Shown: positions 31,619 to 39,566 of the stretch, one piece after another
Layout of the letters: every line of letters starts with the position of its first letter
How positions within the stretch are numbered: position 1 is the first letter of the stretch
DNA from: Streptomyces sp. NBC_00287
GTDB taxonomy: Bacteria > Actinomycetota > Actinomycetes > Streptomycetales > Streptomycetaceae
Assembly: GCF_036173105.1 (NCBI RefSeq)
Contig: NZ_CP108053.1
Span: forward strand, 5,146,001-5,210,000
Reading direction: 5' to 3'
DNA: 64,000 bases
Program-made: the position numbers and the translations under genes
Notes under the pieces: generated by a model
Database searches by the model: none
Told to the model about the DNA's origin: nothing
What the model saw: only the letters and a program-made list of their open reading frames with translations

Positions 31619-32509
31619 ATGAACCGTCACCTCCTATACGCCGCCCTCGACGCCGCGGAGCAGGGATGGGCCGTCCTCCCGCTCCGTCCCGGCGACAAGC
31701 GCCCCGCGCTGCACGGTGAGGACGTCTGCCCGGGCATCGGGGACTGCGCGGGCGGTCACCGCAAGTGGGAAGAGCGCGCCACCATCGACCCGGACCGCAT
31801 CCGCCGCGCGTGGGGCGACCTACCGTTCAACGTCGGGATCGCGACCGGCCCGTCCGGGCTGGTCGTTGTCGACCTCGACATGCCCAAGCGGAAGAGCAGT
31901 ACGGACACGCCTACAGGCGTGACGACCTTCACGGCGCTCTGCGAGCGCGCCGGGCAGGCCGTGCCCACCACCCGCACGGTGCGGACCGCGAGCGGCGGGG
32001 TCCACTTGTACTTCACCGCCCCGCCCGGCGTCCGGCTCGGCAACACGGCCGGACGGCTCGGCAAGCGCATCGACACCCGTGCATGGGGCGGCTACGTCGT
32101 CGCTCCCGGCAGCATCACCCCAACAGGCGCCTACGCGATCGTCAACGACGCGCCGCCCGCATCTCTGCCGGAATGGCTGCGCGCCCGCCTGACGGCCCGT
32201 CAGGCTTCGCGGGCAGTAACGGCTGCACCGTCCTCCGCGCGGGCGTCCAGCTATGCCGCGGCAGGCTTGAACGCGGAAACGGCGTCGGTGCGGCAGGCTC
32301 CGGAGGGTGAGCGCAACGCCACCTTGCTGCGGGCGGCGCGAGCCTTGGGGCGGTTCATCGCGTGGGGCGACCTTCCCAGGGAGCAGGTTGAGGAGGCTCT
32401 TCAGTGGGCGGGGGAGCAGGCCGGTCTGTCGCCGCGGTCGTGTGAGGCGACCATTCGCAGCGGTCTGAACTGGTCGATTGCCCGCAACGGTCAGCGGAGC
32501 GCGGCATGA
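31619..32509 (+). CDS. Prim-pol domain replication initiator
   Basis: 296 residues, ATG 31619. The bifunctional primase-polymerase (prim-pol) N-terminal domain is shown by LLYAALDAAEQGWAVLPLRP, NVGIATGPSGLVVVDLD with the metal-binding Asp85/Asp87, TASGGVHLYF, and RAWGGYVVAPGS. The C-terminal third is helical (LLRAARALGRFIAWGDLP). In AICEs of the prim-pol class this protein, with the following ATPase, replaces RepSA/RepAM as initiator of rolling or theta replication after excision. It overlaps the next gene (ATGA). Confidence 0.85.
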   Translation: MNRHLLYAALDAAEQGWAVLPLRPGDKRPALHGEDVCPGIGDCAGGHRKWEERATIDPDRIRRAWGDLPFNVGIATGPSGLVVVDLDMPKRKSSTDTPTGVTTFTALCERAGQAVPTTRTVRTASGGVHLYFTAPPGVRLGNTAGRLGKRIDTRAWGGYVVAPGSITPTGAYAIVNDAPPASLPEWLRARLTARQASRAVTAAPSSARASSYAAAGLNAETASVRQAPEGERNATLLRAARALGRFIAWGDLPREQVEEALQWAGEQAGLSPRSCEATIRSGLNWSIARNGQRSAA

Positions 32510-32862
32510 GCACCCTGCCGTGCCCCCCACTGAAGAGCCTTCCCGCCACCCCGTCCGGCCCGCGCGCCGCCGCACAAGCCGCGCCCGGTCCGGCCGCGGG
32601 CGAGCCGACAGGCGCCGCCCGCAAGGGCGTCCGTTCTGCTCTTCGTCCTGACCCGCACCAGACGGATGGCCGGTACCCGATTGCATGGCTGTGCATCTGC
32701 GCACCGCGCGGCGCCGTGCCTACCGCCACCTCGAAGTGCCAGTGCGGCAGGGACCGCAGCGCCGTCGGCCACACGAAGGTGCTCGCCCTGATCGACGACC
32801 ACACCGCCCATCGCGACGCATGCCCGATCCGCACCAACCAGGAAGGGAGGCAGGCGGCATGA
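32506..32862 (+). CDS. Small cysteine-rich replication-module protein
   Basis: 118 residues, overlapping both neighbours by ATGA. The N-terminal half is a disordered Pro/Ala/Ser-rich tail. The C-terminal half holds WLCICAPRG, SKCQCGRDR and HRDACP, a likely zinc-binding knuckle around VGHTKVLALIDDHTAH. Proteins of this build lie between prim-pol and DUF3631 genes in many Streptomyces elements. Function unknown; DNA binding is plausible. Confidence 0.68.
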   Translation: MSTLPCPPLKSLPATPSGPRAAAQAAPGPAAGEPTGAARKGVRSALRPDPHQTDGRYPIAWLCICAPRGAVPTATSKCQCGRDRSAVGHTKVLALIDDHTAHRDACPIRTNQEGRQAA

Positions 32863-34025
32863 GCGCCAATCCGCCGGCATCCGCCATGGAGGGCTCCGCA
32901 CTGCTCGATGAGGTGGAAGCCTTCCACCGACGCTTCAACATCTTCCCCCTCGATGCCGCGTACGTCGCCGTGACGCTGTGGGACGCACACGCGCATCTGC
33001 TCGACTGCTTCGACTCCACACCGCGGCTCGCGTTCCTGTCGCCGGAGCCGGGTTCGGGCAAGTCCCGCGCGCTGGAGATCGTGGAAACCCTCGTGCCGCA
33101 ACCGATGGTCGCGGTCAACGCGTCCGCGTCCGCGCTCTTCCGTGCGGTGTCAGGGATGGAGGGACGGCCGACGATCTTGTTCGACGAGATCGATACCGTC
33201 TTCGGGCCCAAGGCCGGAGAGAACGAACAGCTCCGCGGCTTCCTGAACGCCGGACACCGCCGCTCCGGTGTCATGTGGCGCTGCGTGGGCGACGGCTCCA
33301 ATCAGCAAGTGCAGGAGTTCCCGTCGTTCTGCGGGGTCGCGGTCGCCGGGCTGGGCTCGCTGCCGGACACGATCCTGACCCGGTCGATCATTGTCCGCAT
33401 GCGCCGCCGCGCACCGAACGAGCAGGTCGAACCGTTCCGGCAGCGCATCCACGAGAAAGAAGGGCACGAGCTGCGCGCCCGGCTCGCCGCATGGGCACAG
33501 TCCGTGCGCCACCTGGTCGACGGAGTGTTCCCGGAGCTCCCGGAGGGAATCAGCGACCGGCCCGCGGACGTATGGGAACCCCTGCTCACCATCGCGGACG
33601 CGGCGGGTGGCGCGTGGCCGGAGCGGGCGCGCGCCGCGTGCATCGAGCTGGTGAACGCGGCCAAGACCAGCGACAAGGGCAGCATCGGCATCCGCCTGTT
33701 GACCGACCTGCGCGACTACGTGTTCAACGGCATCGACCGCCTGCCCACCGTCGCCATCCTCGACCGGCTGCACAGCCTCGAAGAGGCACCGTGGGCGGAC
33801 ATGAGCGGCAAGCCCCTCGATGCCCGCGGGCTGTCGCGGATGCTGCGCGAATACATGACCGCGGACAACACCCCCATCGCGGCCCGCAACATCAAGGCCG
33901 GCGGCAGCGTCATGAAGGGCTACTACGCGAGCGATCTGCACGACGCGTGGCAGCGGTACTGCCCTCCACCCCCTGAGAGTGCGCTACTTCCGCTACCTCC
34001 GCTACCGGGCAGGTCAGAGCCCTGA
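32859..34025 (+). CDS. DUF3631 ATPase/helicase-like replication protein
   Basis: 388 residues, ATG 32859. It is a P-loop ATPase: LSPEPGSGKSRALEI (GSGKS 65-69), Walker B PTILFDEIDTVF (Asp109-Glu110), and VAVAGLGSLPDTILTRSIIV, the sensor region of the family. The C-terminal 130 residues (RLPTVAILDRLHSLEEAPW, ARGLSRMLREY) make up DUF3631 and look like a winged helix. It works with the prim-pol protein in element replication. Its last codons run into a cluster of CCGCTACC repeats that continues downstream. Confidence 0.82.
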   Translation: MSANPPASAMEGSALLDEVEAFHRRFNIFPLDAAYVAVTLWDAHAHLLDCFDSTPRLAFLSPEPGSGKSRALEIVETLVPQPMVAVNASASALFRAVSGMEGRPTILFDEIDTVFGPKAGENEQLRGFLNAGHRRSGVMWRCVGDGSNQQVQEFPSFCGVAVAGLGSLPDTILTRSIIVRMRRRAPNEQVEPFRQRIHEKEGHELRARLAAWAQSVRHLVDGVFPELPEGISDRPADVWEPLLTIADAAGGAWPERARAACIELVNAAKTSDKGSIGIRLLTDLRDYVFNGIDRLPTVAILDRLHSLEEAPWADMSGKPLDARGLSRMLREYMTADNTPIAARNIKAGGSVMKGYYASDLHDAWQRYCPPPPESALLPLPPLPGRSEP

Positions 34026-34186
34026 AATCGGTAGCGGATGTGCGTTGTGCATCCGCTACCGCGACGCCCCATCCGCTACCCGCCCCGCGGCCACGAACCC
34101 GGGCAGGTAGCGGCTCCATCCGCTACCGCTACCTCTATCCGCTACCTGGATCATGTCCCTGACCAGGGCGGTAGCGGAGGTAGCGG
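33990..34186. repeat. CCGCTACC repeat cluster (candidate replication origin)
   Basis: Ten exact copies of an 8-mer in 197 bases: CCGCTACC at 33,990, 33,999, 34,053, 34,073, 34,120 and 34,139, and its complement GGTAGCGG at 34,030, 34,106, 34,170 and 34,179, plus several one-base variants. Two copies form an 11-bp inverted repeat with CATC/GATG extensions (34,030-34,060). The cluster begins inside the ATPase gene end and fills the gap before xis. It is iteron-like and could bind the replication proteins; xis expression may also be controlled here. Confidence 0.65.
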
Positions 34187-34215
34187 AAGTAGCGGACCTG
34201 AGAGGAAGAGGAGCC

Positions 34216-34536
34216 ATGAACTCGGGTGAGACGAACTCCGCCCTTCCCAAGTCCTACTCGGCCGCGGAGGTAGCCGAGGCGCTCGACTGCTCGGAGTGGT
34301 GGGTGAAGGAGCAGGCACGGCGCCGCCGTATCCCATTTCTCCGGAGCGGGAGTGGCTACCGCTTTACACGGAGCCACGTAGAGGAGATCTTCCAGATCCT
34401 TGAGGAACGCCCCAACCCGGTGAATATGCCGGGAATCAGCGCCACTTCGACCCGTCGGCGTACGTTCGTCCCCTTCGACGTACCCGCGGTACAGCTCAAG
34501 GCGCGGCGTCCGCGGCGCGCTCGGAATGCCATCTGA
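34216..34536 (+). CDS. xis: Excisionase (MerR/Xis-type HTH)
   Basis: 106 residues, ATG 34216 behind AGGAAGAGGAG. Residues 13-60 are a helix-turn-helix of excisionase type: KSYSAAEVAEALDCSEWWVK, EQARRRRIPFLRSGSGYRFT, then RSHVEEIFQIL. The C-terminal 40 residues are basic. Xis bends DNA at the att arms and biases the integrase to excision. It lies immediately before int and the reading frames nearly touch, the usual order in pSAM2-like elements. Confidence 0.85.
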   Translation: MNSGETNSALPKSYSAAEVAEALDCSEWWVKEQARRRRIPFLRSGSGYRFTRSHVEEIFQILEERPNPVNMPGISATSTRRRTFVPFDVPAVQLKARRPRRARNAI

Positions 34537-34606
34537 CAGCAGAAAAACCATGGCGGGCGGGAGTCAAACACCGGCTCTCGCCCGCCTCTTTGTGATGCGA
34601 GGAAGC

Positions 34607-36121
34607 ATGGGGTTCGTCGAGAACCGCGACACGTACTGGCGTGGCCGCTACAAGATCTCGAAGGGCAAGTACGGCACAGTCTCGGACGAGAACGGCAACG
34701 CCATCCGTTTCCGCACCAAGCGTGAAGCCAAGAAGGCTGCTGACGCCGAAGAGGCCAAGGTGCGAGCCGGTACATGGAAGGATCCGGCGGCCGGACAGAT
34801 CACCTTCGGCGAGTACGCCTCACGGTGGTATGCGGCGCAAGATCTAGCGGCATCCACGATGCAGAACTATCGCCACCACCTCGAAGAACACCTACTCCCG
34901 GAGTTCGAGGACCGTCCACTTGCGTCCATCCAACGCGCGGACGTCGAGGGGTGGGAGAAGAAAGAGAAGGCGCTGTACGCCGCTTCGAGCGTGAAGACCT
35001 GGCGCGGCACGCTTCACCTCGTTCTGGAAGACGCGGTGGACGAGGAACTTATCAGTTCCAACCCCGCCACGAAGCGTCGTGGCAGGGGTAAGCGCGCCGG
35101 ACGCTCGCGTGACCGCGGGCCGGAGAAAGTCGTCACGGATCCGCTCGGCATCCTGCTGTGTGCCGAGCGGGCCTCGCTCCTCTCCGGGCGCGATGACGAG
35201 TTCGTAGCCCTGGTTACCAAGGGCTACACGGGCATGCGGTGGGGTGAAATCGTGGGCCTGGAGACGGAGTTCATCCGCCCCTCAGGCGTGCGCGTGGAAT
35301 GGCAGCTTCACGAACTCGACTCCGGAGAGTTCGAGCGCTGCCCTCCCAAGGACGACAGCTATCGCACCATCGATGCTCCCACGTGGCTCACTCGACTGTG
35401 GACAGCGCATATAGCCCGTACGCAGCCGAAGCCCTGCACCTGCCATGGCAAGACGTACATGTTCCGAGGGCAGGGCGTGTCCCGCACCGGGGAGACCGGC
35501 GCGAAGGTGGTGGACGTGGCCAGACGCGCCGGTGTCTCCACCGGCACCGTGTCCAACGTCCTCAACCGACCGGACGTCGTAGCCGCAGCCACCCAAGCGC
35601 GGGTGCGGGAGGCCATTGAAGCTCTGGGGTTCACCCGCGGCGGGGGTGCCGTCGACCAGGCGGAGCACTGGCGCCGGAATGGGTTCGCCACGTGGCTCTT
35701 CACGCCGGCCGCTTCCGGCTGGTACCCGAAGAAGGCACCACAGGAAGCGCGGCCCGTGCCGGTGCTGGCTCATCCCTGGCCCGGTGTGCCGGCCCGGGGG
35801 AGGGGGGCTCAAGCACGGGCGGAGGCCTGCTGGGTGCCGACCGCGAAAGGGCTCACACCCCACGGGTTGCGGCACACACACAAGACGCGCATGGAAGGGT
35901 TCCGTACCCCACCGAAGCTCATGGATGAGCGAATGGGACACATCGACGGATCCGTGCAAGCGCGCTACTCCCACATCACCCGAGAGATGCGCGAGGAGCT
36001 GCTGAGGCACCTCACCGTCGAGTGGGAGGCGTCGCTTGATGCCCGGTTGGCCATGTGCCCTGCGTCACCGGTCGCCCTACTCAGTGACCTCTTACAGGAG
36101 CGTCTGAAAGCGTCACGGTAG
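34607..36121 (+). CDS. int: Tyrosine integrase with internal LacI-type HTH
   Basis: 504 residues from ATG 34607 (GAGGAAG upstream; in-frame ATGs at 34526 and 34550 are weaker). N-terminal arm-binding domain about 1-60; core-binding domain 65-155 (FGEYASRWYAAQDLAASTMQ). The catalytic residues are Arg211 (YTGMRWGE), His419-x-x-Arg422 (HGLRHTHKT), His444 (MGHIDG) and Tyr454 (ARYSHIT). Between Arg211 and His419, residues about 299-344 read AKVVDVARRAGVSTGTVSNV and LNRPDVVAAATQARVREAIE, an almost textbook LacI-family DNA-binding headpiece. The insertion is in frame and does not disturb the catalytic set. It should recombine the tRNA-Pro att sites. Confidence 0.9.
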   Translation: MGFVENRDTYWRGRYKISKGKYGTVSDENGNAIRFRTKREAKKAADAEEAKVRAGTWKDPAAGQITFGEYASRWYAAQDLAASTMQNYRHHLEEHLLPEFEDRPLASIQRADVEGWEKKEKALYAASSVKTWRGTLHLVLEDAVDEELISSNPATKRRGRGKRAGRSRDRGPEKVVTDPLGILLCAERASLLSGRDDEFVALVTKGYTGMRWGEIVGLETEFIRPSGVRVEWQLHELDSGEFERCPPKDDSYRTIDAPTWLTRLWTAHIARTQPKPCTCHGKTYMFRGQGVSRTGETGAKVVDVARRAGVSTGTVSNVLNRPDVVAAATQARVREAIEALGFTRGGGAVDQAEHWRRNGFATWLFTPAASGWYPKKAPQEARPVPVLAHPWPGVPARGRGAQARAEACWVPTAKGLTPHGLRHTHKTRMEGFRTPPKLMDERMGHIDGSVQARYSHITREMREELLRHLTVEWEASLDARLAMCPASPVALLSDLLQERLKASR

Positions 36122-36143
36122 GTCCGTGGTACGAAAAGCGCTC

Positions 36144-36176
36144 AAGGGCTCGATCCGTTCTGTGGAGCGGGCCCTT
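36144..36176. terminator. Hairpin after the integrase
   Basis: AAGGGCTCGATCC pairs with GGAGCGGGCCCTT over a 7-base loop, with one G-T pair and one mismatch. It stands 22 bases after the integrase stop and 44 bases before the end of the convergent hydrolase gene, and probably separates the two. Confidence 0.55.
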
Positions 36177-36220
36177 CCTGATGTCAATCTTTTCCAGTGA
36201 AACGCCAACCTGAGTCTCCC

Positions 36221-37249
36221 TTAAGCTCGATCCGGTCGAGCGTAGTTTACAAGCGTAAGGACAAGATGAATCGATTCTCGGTACCAGAAGTCAGAGTGGG
36301 AGCCCTCCGGTCGCGTAAACCTTCCCTTTCGGTATCGCCATCCTGCATCGACGTTCACGACGTCAGAAGACAGCTCATGCTTCTCGTAGGTTTCATCTGA
36401 TGGGCGCAGCGACGTGGTTCTGATGCGGTTGCGAGGCTGCGTCGCTCCCTGGCAGCCGATGGCACAAGCGCCAGATTCCGTGAACCGATGCCAAGAACAA
36501 TTTGCCCTGTCAGCTCGTGAGAATGTAAGGCATACCGGGCCTTGTAGCGGCCCGTTTTCTAGGAGGGCATTGAATTTATCGGCAAATACAGTCCGTCGCG
36601 CGGCCATCTGGAAAACGATCAAGTTGTCGATCGTGTACTCGAAGCGCTCATTCAATGGAAGCAATGGAAGGGTTGGAGGTTGTGGAGCCGGGGCCGCTGC
36701 GATTGCCTCGGCAAGGAAGCGTCCTCCGAATGAGTGGCCGATGCAGTGCAAATACTGACCGCCCGCGGCCATGAGGGTGTCCGGCCCCATCTTCGGCCGT
36801 TCCCGTTCTTCATCCAGGTACCCCAACAGGTGTGACAATGTAAACTCAGCATAGCCGTGAGTGGTCATCCGATGGGCTCGGTCCCGTATTCGAAAGTAAC
36901 CTCGAGGGGAGGGGGCGCTCCTCGATGGCCAGCGTACGGCTATGAACATGGCTCGGAAGTCATGGAGATGCGGATACATCTCAAACTGTTCGTTGTAAAT
37001 AGTTTCGATTGAGGAAAATAGGCGGGCGGCTGTTTTGTAGGCGCTCCTCTGGGTGTGCTGCCAGCCGTGCACCCAGACGAAAATGTCGGTCACGTTATTT
37101 GGAACGATAAGTTGTCCTCTGAGGAAGTCGCTTACCTCGTCTTCGGGTACTTGCCTCTGGGAATCCGGAAAGACGAAGTGCCCAGCCCCGTCGAGATCCA
37201 GGACTGTGAAGCGGTCGAAGCCTTCACCAGATGGCAAGCGATCGTCCAT
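36221..37249 (-). CDS. Alpha/beta hydrolase of the L4-CHAT operon
   Basis: 342 residues; its ATG shares one base with the upstream stop (TAATG), so it is translationally coupled. Lipase-like fold: the oxyanion strand DIFVWVHGW (HGW 61-63), the elbow LHCIGHSFGGRF with Ser173, Asp247 in SRAD, and His318 in GSHSDFW give a full Ser-Asp-His triad. There is no signal peptide or membrane helix, so it should act in the cytosol or on the inner membrane face. Its GC is low for Streptomyces (the line 36,241-36,300 is 28/60 GC). As the last gene of a CHAT-protease operon it is a candidate effector, possibly cleaving lipids or another ester. The substrate is unknown. Confidence 0.78.
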   Translation of the reverse strand: MDDRLPSGEGFDRFTVLDLDGAGHFVFPDSQRQVPEDEVSDFLRGQLIVPNNVTDIFVWVHGWQHTQRSAYKTAARLFSSIETIYNEQFEMYPHLHDFRAMFIAVRWPSRSAPSPRGYFRIRDRAHRMTTHGYAEFTLSHLLGYLDEERERPKMGPDTLMAAGGQYLHCIGHSFGGRFLAEAIAAAPAPQPPTLPLLPLNERFEYTIDNLIVFQMAARRTVFADKFNALLENGPLQGPVCLTFSRADRANCSWHRFTESGACAIGCQGATQPRNRIRTTSLRPSDETYEKHELSSDVVNVDAGWRYRKGRFTRPEGSHSDFWYRESIHLVLTLVNYARPDRA

Positions 37250-38541
37250 TAGCCTGTCCTGTCGCTCAAAACCAAGCGGGTGTCCAATCCGCGGTAAAGT
37301 GAAAAAATGAGTCCAAGCGGATTTTGGCAGTCTTCTGCAAAAGACCGGGTGAGGTCGCGTACTAGGTCACCGATCCGTGTGCCTGGAATCAGGAATTGTT
37401 CAAAGAACCGCTTAGTGTATTCGCAAGCGAAAGGGATTGGTAGATCCACTTGTGGTCCGATGAGACAGTTTGCGCCCTTCTCCAGCAAGACCACACTGAA
37501 CGAGCGGTAGAACGTCGAACTCAGCTGGCCGCCCTGGCAGGCATCAATGAAGATGACGGTATTGGGGAGGGTGCGATCGGCCAACCAGGACTCAAAGTCA
37601 CCGGTATAAATCGGAGCACCGTCGCTCAGCTCGATAGAGGGCTCACCCAAGTGGGGTCCTGTTGGAGTGCCACTTACCTTTGCGTGACAACAGAAGCACA
37701 TGAGCTGGTCATTGAATCGTGGCTCACTCAGATCTGTAGCCAACTTTGGTCGCCTGTAGCGACGGGTGATTTGAGAACTAGCCGCAGCGAGCTGTCGTTC
37801 GACTGAAGTCACCAATTTCTGTTCCGGCTGTCGGCCCGTGTCGATCCTGGTATCGGCGTTCAGTCCAACATTCAGTTCCCCGTTTACTCTAATTTCCGAT
37901 TCTTCGGTGTTCTCGCGAAACTGGTGCTCGATCCAGTGACGATAGCCAAGGAACTCTCTCATTGACCATGTAAATTCCTCGCTCTCCACATTCACGTTGG
38001 GGTCGAGGGGTAGGTAGAGCATCGGCCATGGGACAAAGAGGTCATTGGACTGAAAGGTGAGAACGCACGGCCCTTTGCGATGTGCAGCCTCGAGCAGTTC
38101 ACGAATTTTTCGCAAACCTGTGTCATTGCGACTGAAGACCAAGTCGAATAGTATGTAGCCTCGGGAGCTCAGCCGTCTTCCCATCGTTTTCATTAGTTCG
38201 CGGTCGTCGTCCGAGCGCAGATCAAATTTATCACTGAAGGGGTAACTGGGCTTTTTTGGGTGCCCTTCTCTGAATTCTATGAGCTTGAGCCAGGTGTCGC
38301 GGACTGTGTGAATATATCCTGACATCTGGCTTTCCGTCTTCTTCAGCGTTCCGTTGATTGACCCACGCGGGGCAAATATCTCGCCAAATGCGGTTACATC
38401 ATAATTGTGGTCTCTATCGTTCCATCTGAAGATCAATGACCCCGAAGGTGCGCCTCCGCGGTCGGCAGGCTCGGGAGCCCTTGTGAACCCGCTGCCATCA
38501 TTGTCCTGAGTTTTCCTCAGCGGCAAAGGTCTCACATTCAT
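37249..38541 (-). CDS. CHAT-domain cysteine peptidase
   Basis: 430 residues from ATG 38541, which overlaps the stop of the L4-fusion gene (ATGA). A longer in-frame extension inside that gene is not credible. The C-terminal 280 residues are a CHAT (caspase-like) domain: VLTFQSNDLFVPWPMLYLP (the usual PW-E-LL strand) at 160-178, the His loop MCFCCHAKVSGTP with His286, and the Cys strand VIFIDACQGGQL with Cys335, then GANCLIGPQVDLP. Both dyad residues are present. The N-terminal 150 residues are unfamiliar, with a short beta-rich part and charged helices. CHAT peptidases serve in bacterial conflict systems such as Craspase (TPR-CHAT) and gasdermin activation. The target here is unknown. Confidence 0.85.
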   Translation of the reverse strand: MNVRPLPLRKTQDNDGSGFTRAPEPADRGGAPSGSLIFRWNDRDHNYDVTAFGEIFAPRGSINGTLKKTESQMSGYIHTVRDTWLKLIEFREGHPKKPSYPFSDKFDLRSDDDRELMKTMGRRLSSRGYILFDLVFSRNDTGLRKIRELLEAAHRKGPCVLTFQSNDLFVPWPMLYLPLDPNVNVESEEFTWSMREFLGYRHWIEHQFRENTEESEIRVNGELNVGLNADTRIDTGRQPEQKLVTSVERQLAAASSQITRRYRRPKLATDLSEPRFNDQLMCFCCHAKVSGTPTGPHLGEPSIELSDGAPIYTGDFESWLADRTLPNTVIFIDACQGGQLSSTFYRSFSVVLLEKGANCLIGPQVDLPIPFACEYTKRFFEQFLIPGTRIGDLVRDLTRSFAEDCQNPLGLIFSLYRGLDTRLVLSDRTG

Positions 38542-39566
38542 GACTCTGTAGCTTCGATATTGAGACTGGCTTCCAGTTCCTGAAGGAGGGTGCCCTCGCG
38601 GTAAAGATGGATTTGGACACGCATGATCAGGACGCCTTGTTCGCGCGGAGTGATCGAGAATTCCACAGGGCGAGTTCCTCCGAAACGAGGCAAACGAAGT
38701 TGATGCCCGAGCGGCTCCACTTCTGCATTCTCGGCGAAGAGTAGGGTGTACAGGTCCAGGTGGTCCCGGCCGGGCCAATGAGGCTCAACTTGCCTAACTC
38801 TACGAAGGCCGTCCTTATGTGGCGGACGAATCTGCAACATTACGCGAAATGTTTCGTCTTTTCTTAGGATGGCGGGGGCATCGATGAGCCAGCTATTTAC
38901 CACTCGCGGAGGAGCCGATACGGCGTATTTGGCAGACGCGGCTGAGCCGGACACAAATGATTCGTAGGCCTCTTGGGTGAAGACCACGTCGTCTGAGACG
39001 AGGACGTCGTAGGTGTTCAGCTGGCCCGGCTCCAAGATGTGAACCTGGGGCAGGTTGCGGGCGGACAGCCATGCGGCCTCGTCGGCGCGCTCGGCAACCA
39101 GGAGCAGGTTCTTGCGCTCGCTGATCTTGCCGAACAGGCTCTTGGCAGCCTTCGTGGAGGGGTTTTCGCCCTCGACCACGGCGGTGACGACGTGGATGCG
39201 GTTGTGACGAGCCCGGTCGGTAAGGGCGTGACGCAGAGCGGCAGCCTTCATCTTCTTGGGGGTGCGCTGCGAGTAGTTGCGCGGCACGGGACCGTGGACG
39301 ACGCCACCGCCGGCGAAGTGCGGCGCGCGGGTCGAACCCTGACGGGCGCGGCCGGTGCCCTTCTGGCGGTAAGGCTTCTTGCCACCACCACGGACTTCAC
39401 CGCGTGTCTTGGTCTTGTGGGTGCCCTGACGGGCAGCGGCCAGCTGCGCGACGACGACCTGGTGGATCAGCGGGACGCTGACATTCTCAAGGCCGAAGAT
39501 CTCCGCGGGGAGCTCGACGGTGCCGGCCTTATCGCCCGATGGGGACAGGATGTCGACGATGCTCAC
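38538..39566 (-). CDS. Ribosomal protein L4 (paralog) fused to an unknown C-terminal domain
   Basis: 342 residues from GTG 39566. Residues 1 to about 210 are a nearly full-length L4: VDILSPSGDKAGTVELPAEI, the tunnel loop GGGKKPYRQKGTGRARQGST with APHFAGGG, KKMKAAALRHALTDRAR, and LPQVHILEPGQLNTYDVLVS. No S10-operon genes are adjacent, so this is an extra copy. After SFVSG (about 207) the sequence changes to an unrelated domain of about 125 residues of beta character (VVNSWLIDAPAILRKDETFR, VEFSITPREQGVLIMRVQIH). GC falls across the junction (40/60 in 39,241-39,300). It heads a three-gene coupled operon with the CHAT peptidase and hydrolase. A ribosome-docked sensor, adaptor or decoy is the natural guess. 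Confidence 0.88.
   Translation of the reverse strand: MSIVDILSPSGDKAGTVELPAEIFGLENVSVPLIHQVVVAQLAAARQGTHKTKTRGEVRGGGKKPYRQKGTGRARQGSTRAPHFAGGGVVHGPVPRNYSQRTPKKMKAAALRHALTDRARHNRIHVVTAVVEGENPSTKAAKSLFGKISERKNLLLVAERADEAAWLSARNLPQVHILEPGQLNTYDVLVSDDVVFTQEAYESFVSGSAASAKYAVSAPPRVVNSWLIDAPAILRKDETFRVMLQIRPPHKDGLRRVRQVEPHWPGRDHLDLYTLLFAENAEVEPLGHQLRLPRFGGTRPVEFSITPREQGVLIMRVQIHLYREGTLLQELEASLNIEATES

Noticed and set aside
38538..39566. Housekeeping rplD gene
   Set aside because: No rplC, rplW or rplB beside it, it lies inside an integrated element, and it carries a foreign C-terminal domain.
38538..39566. Assembly chimera joining rplD to another gene
   Set aside because: The frame is continuous with stop-start overlap to the next gene, and the other side does not continue into rplC; kept as a check rather than as the explanation.
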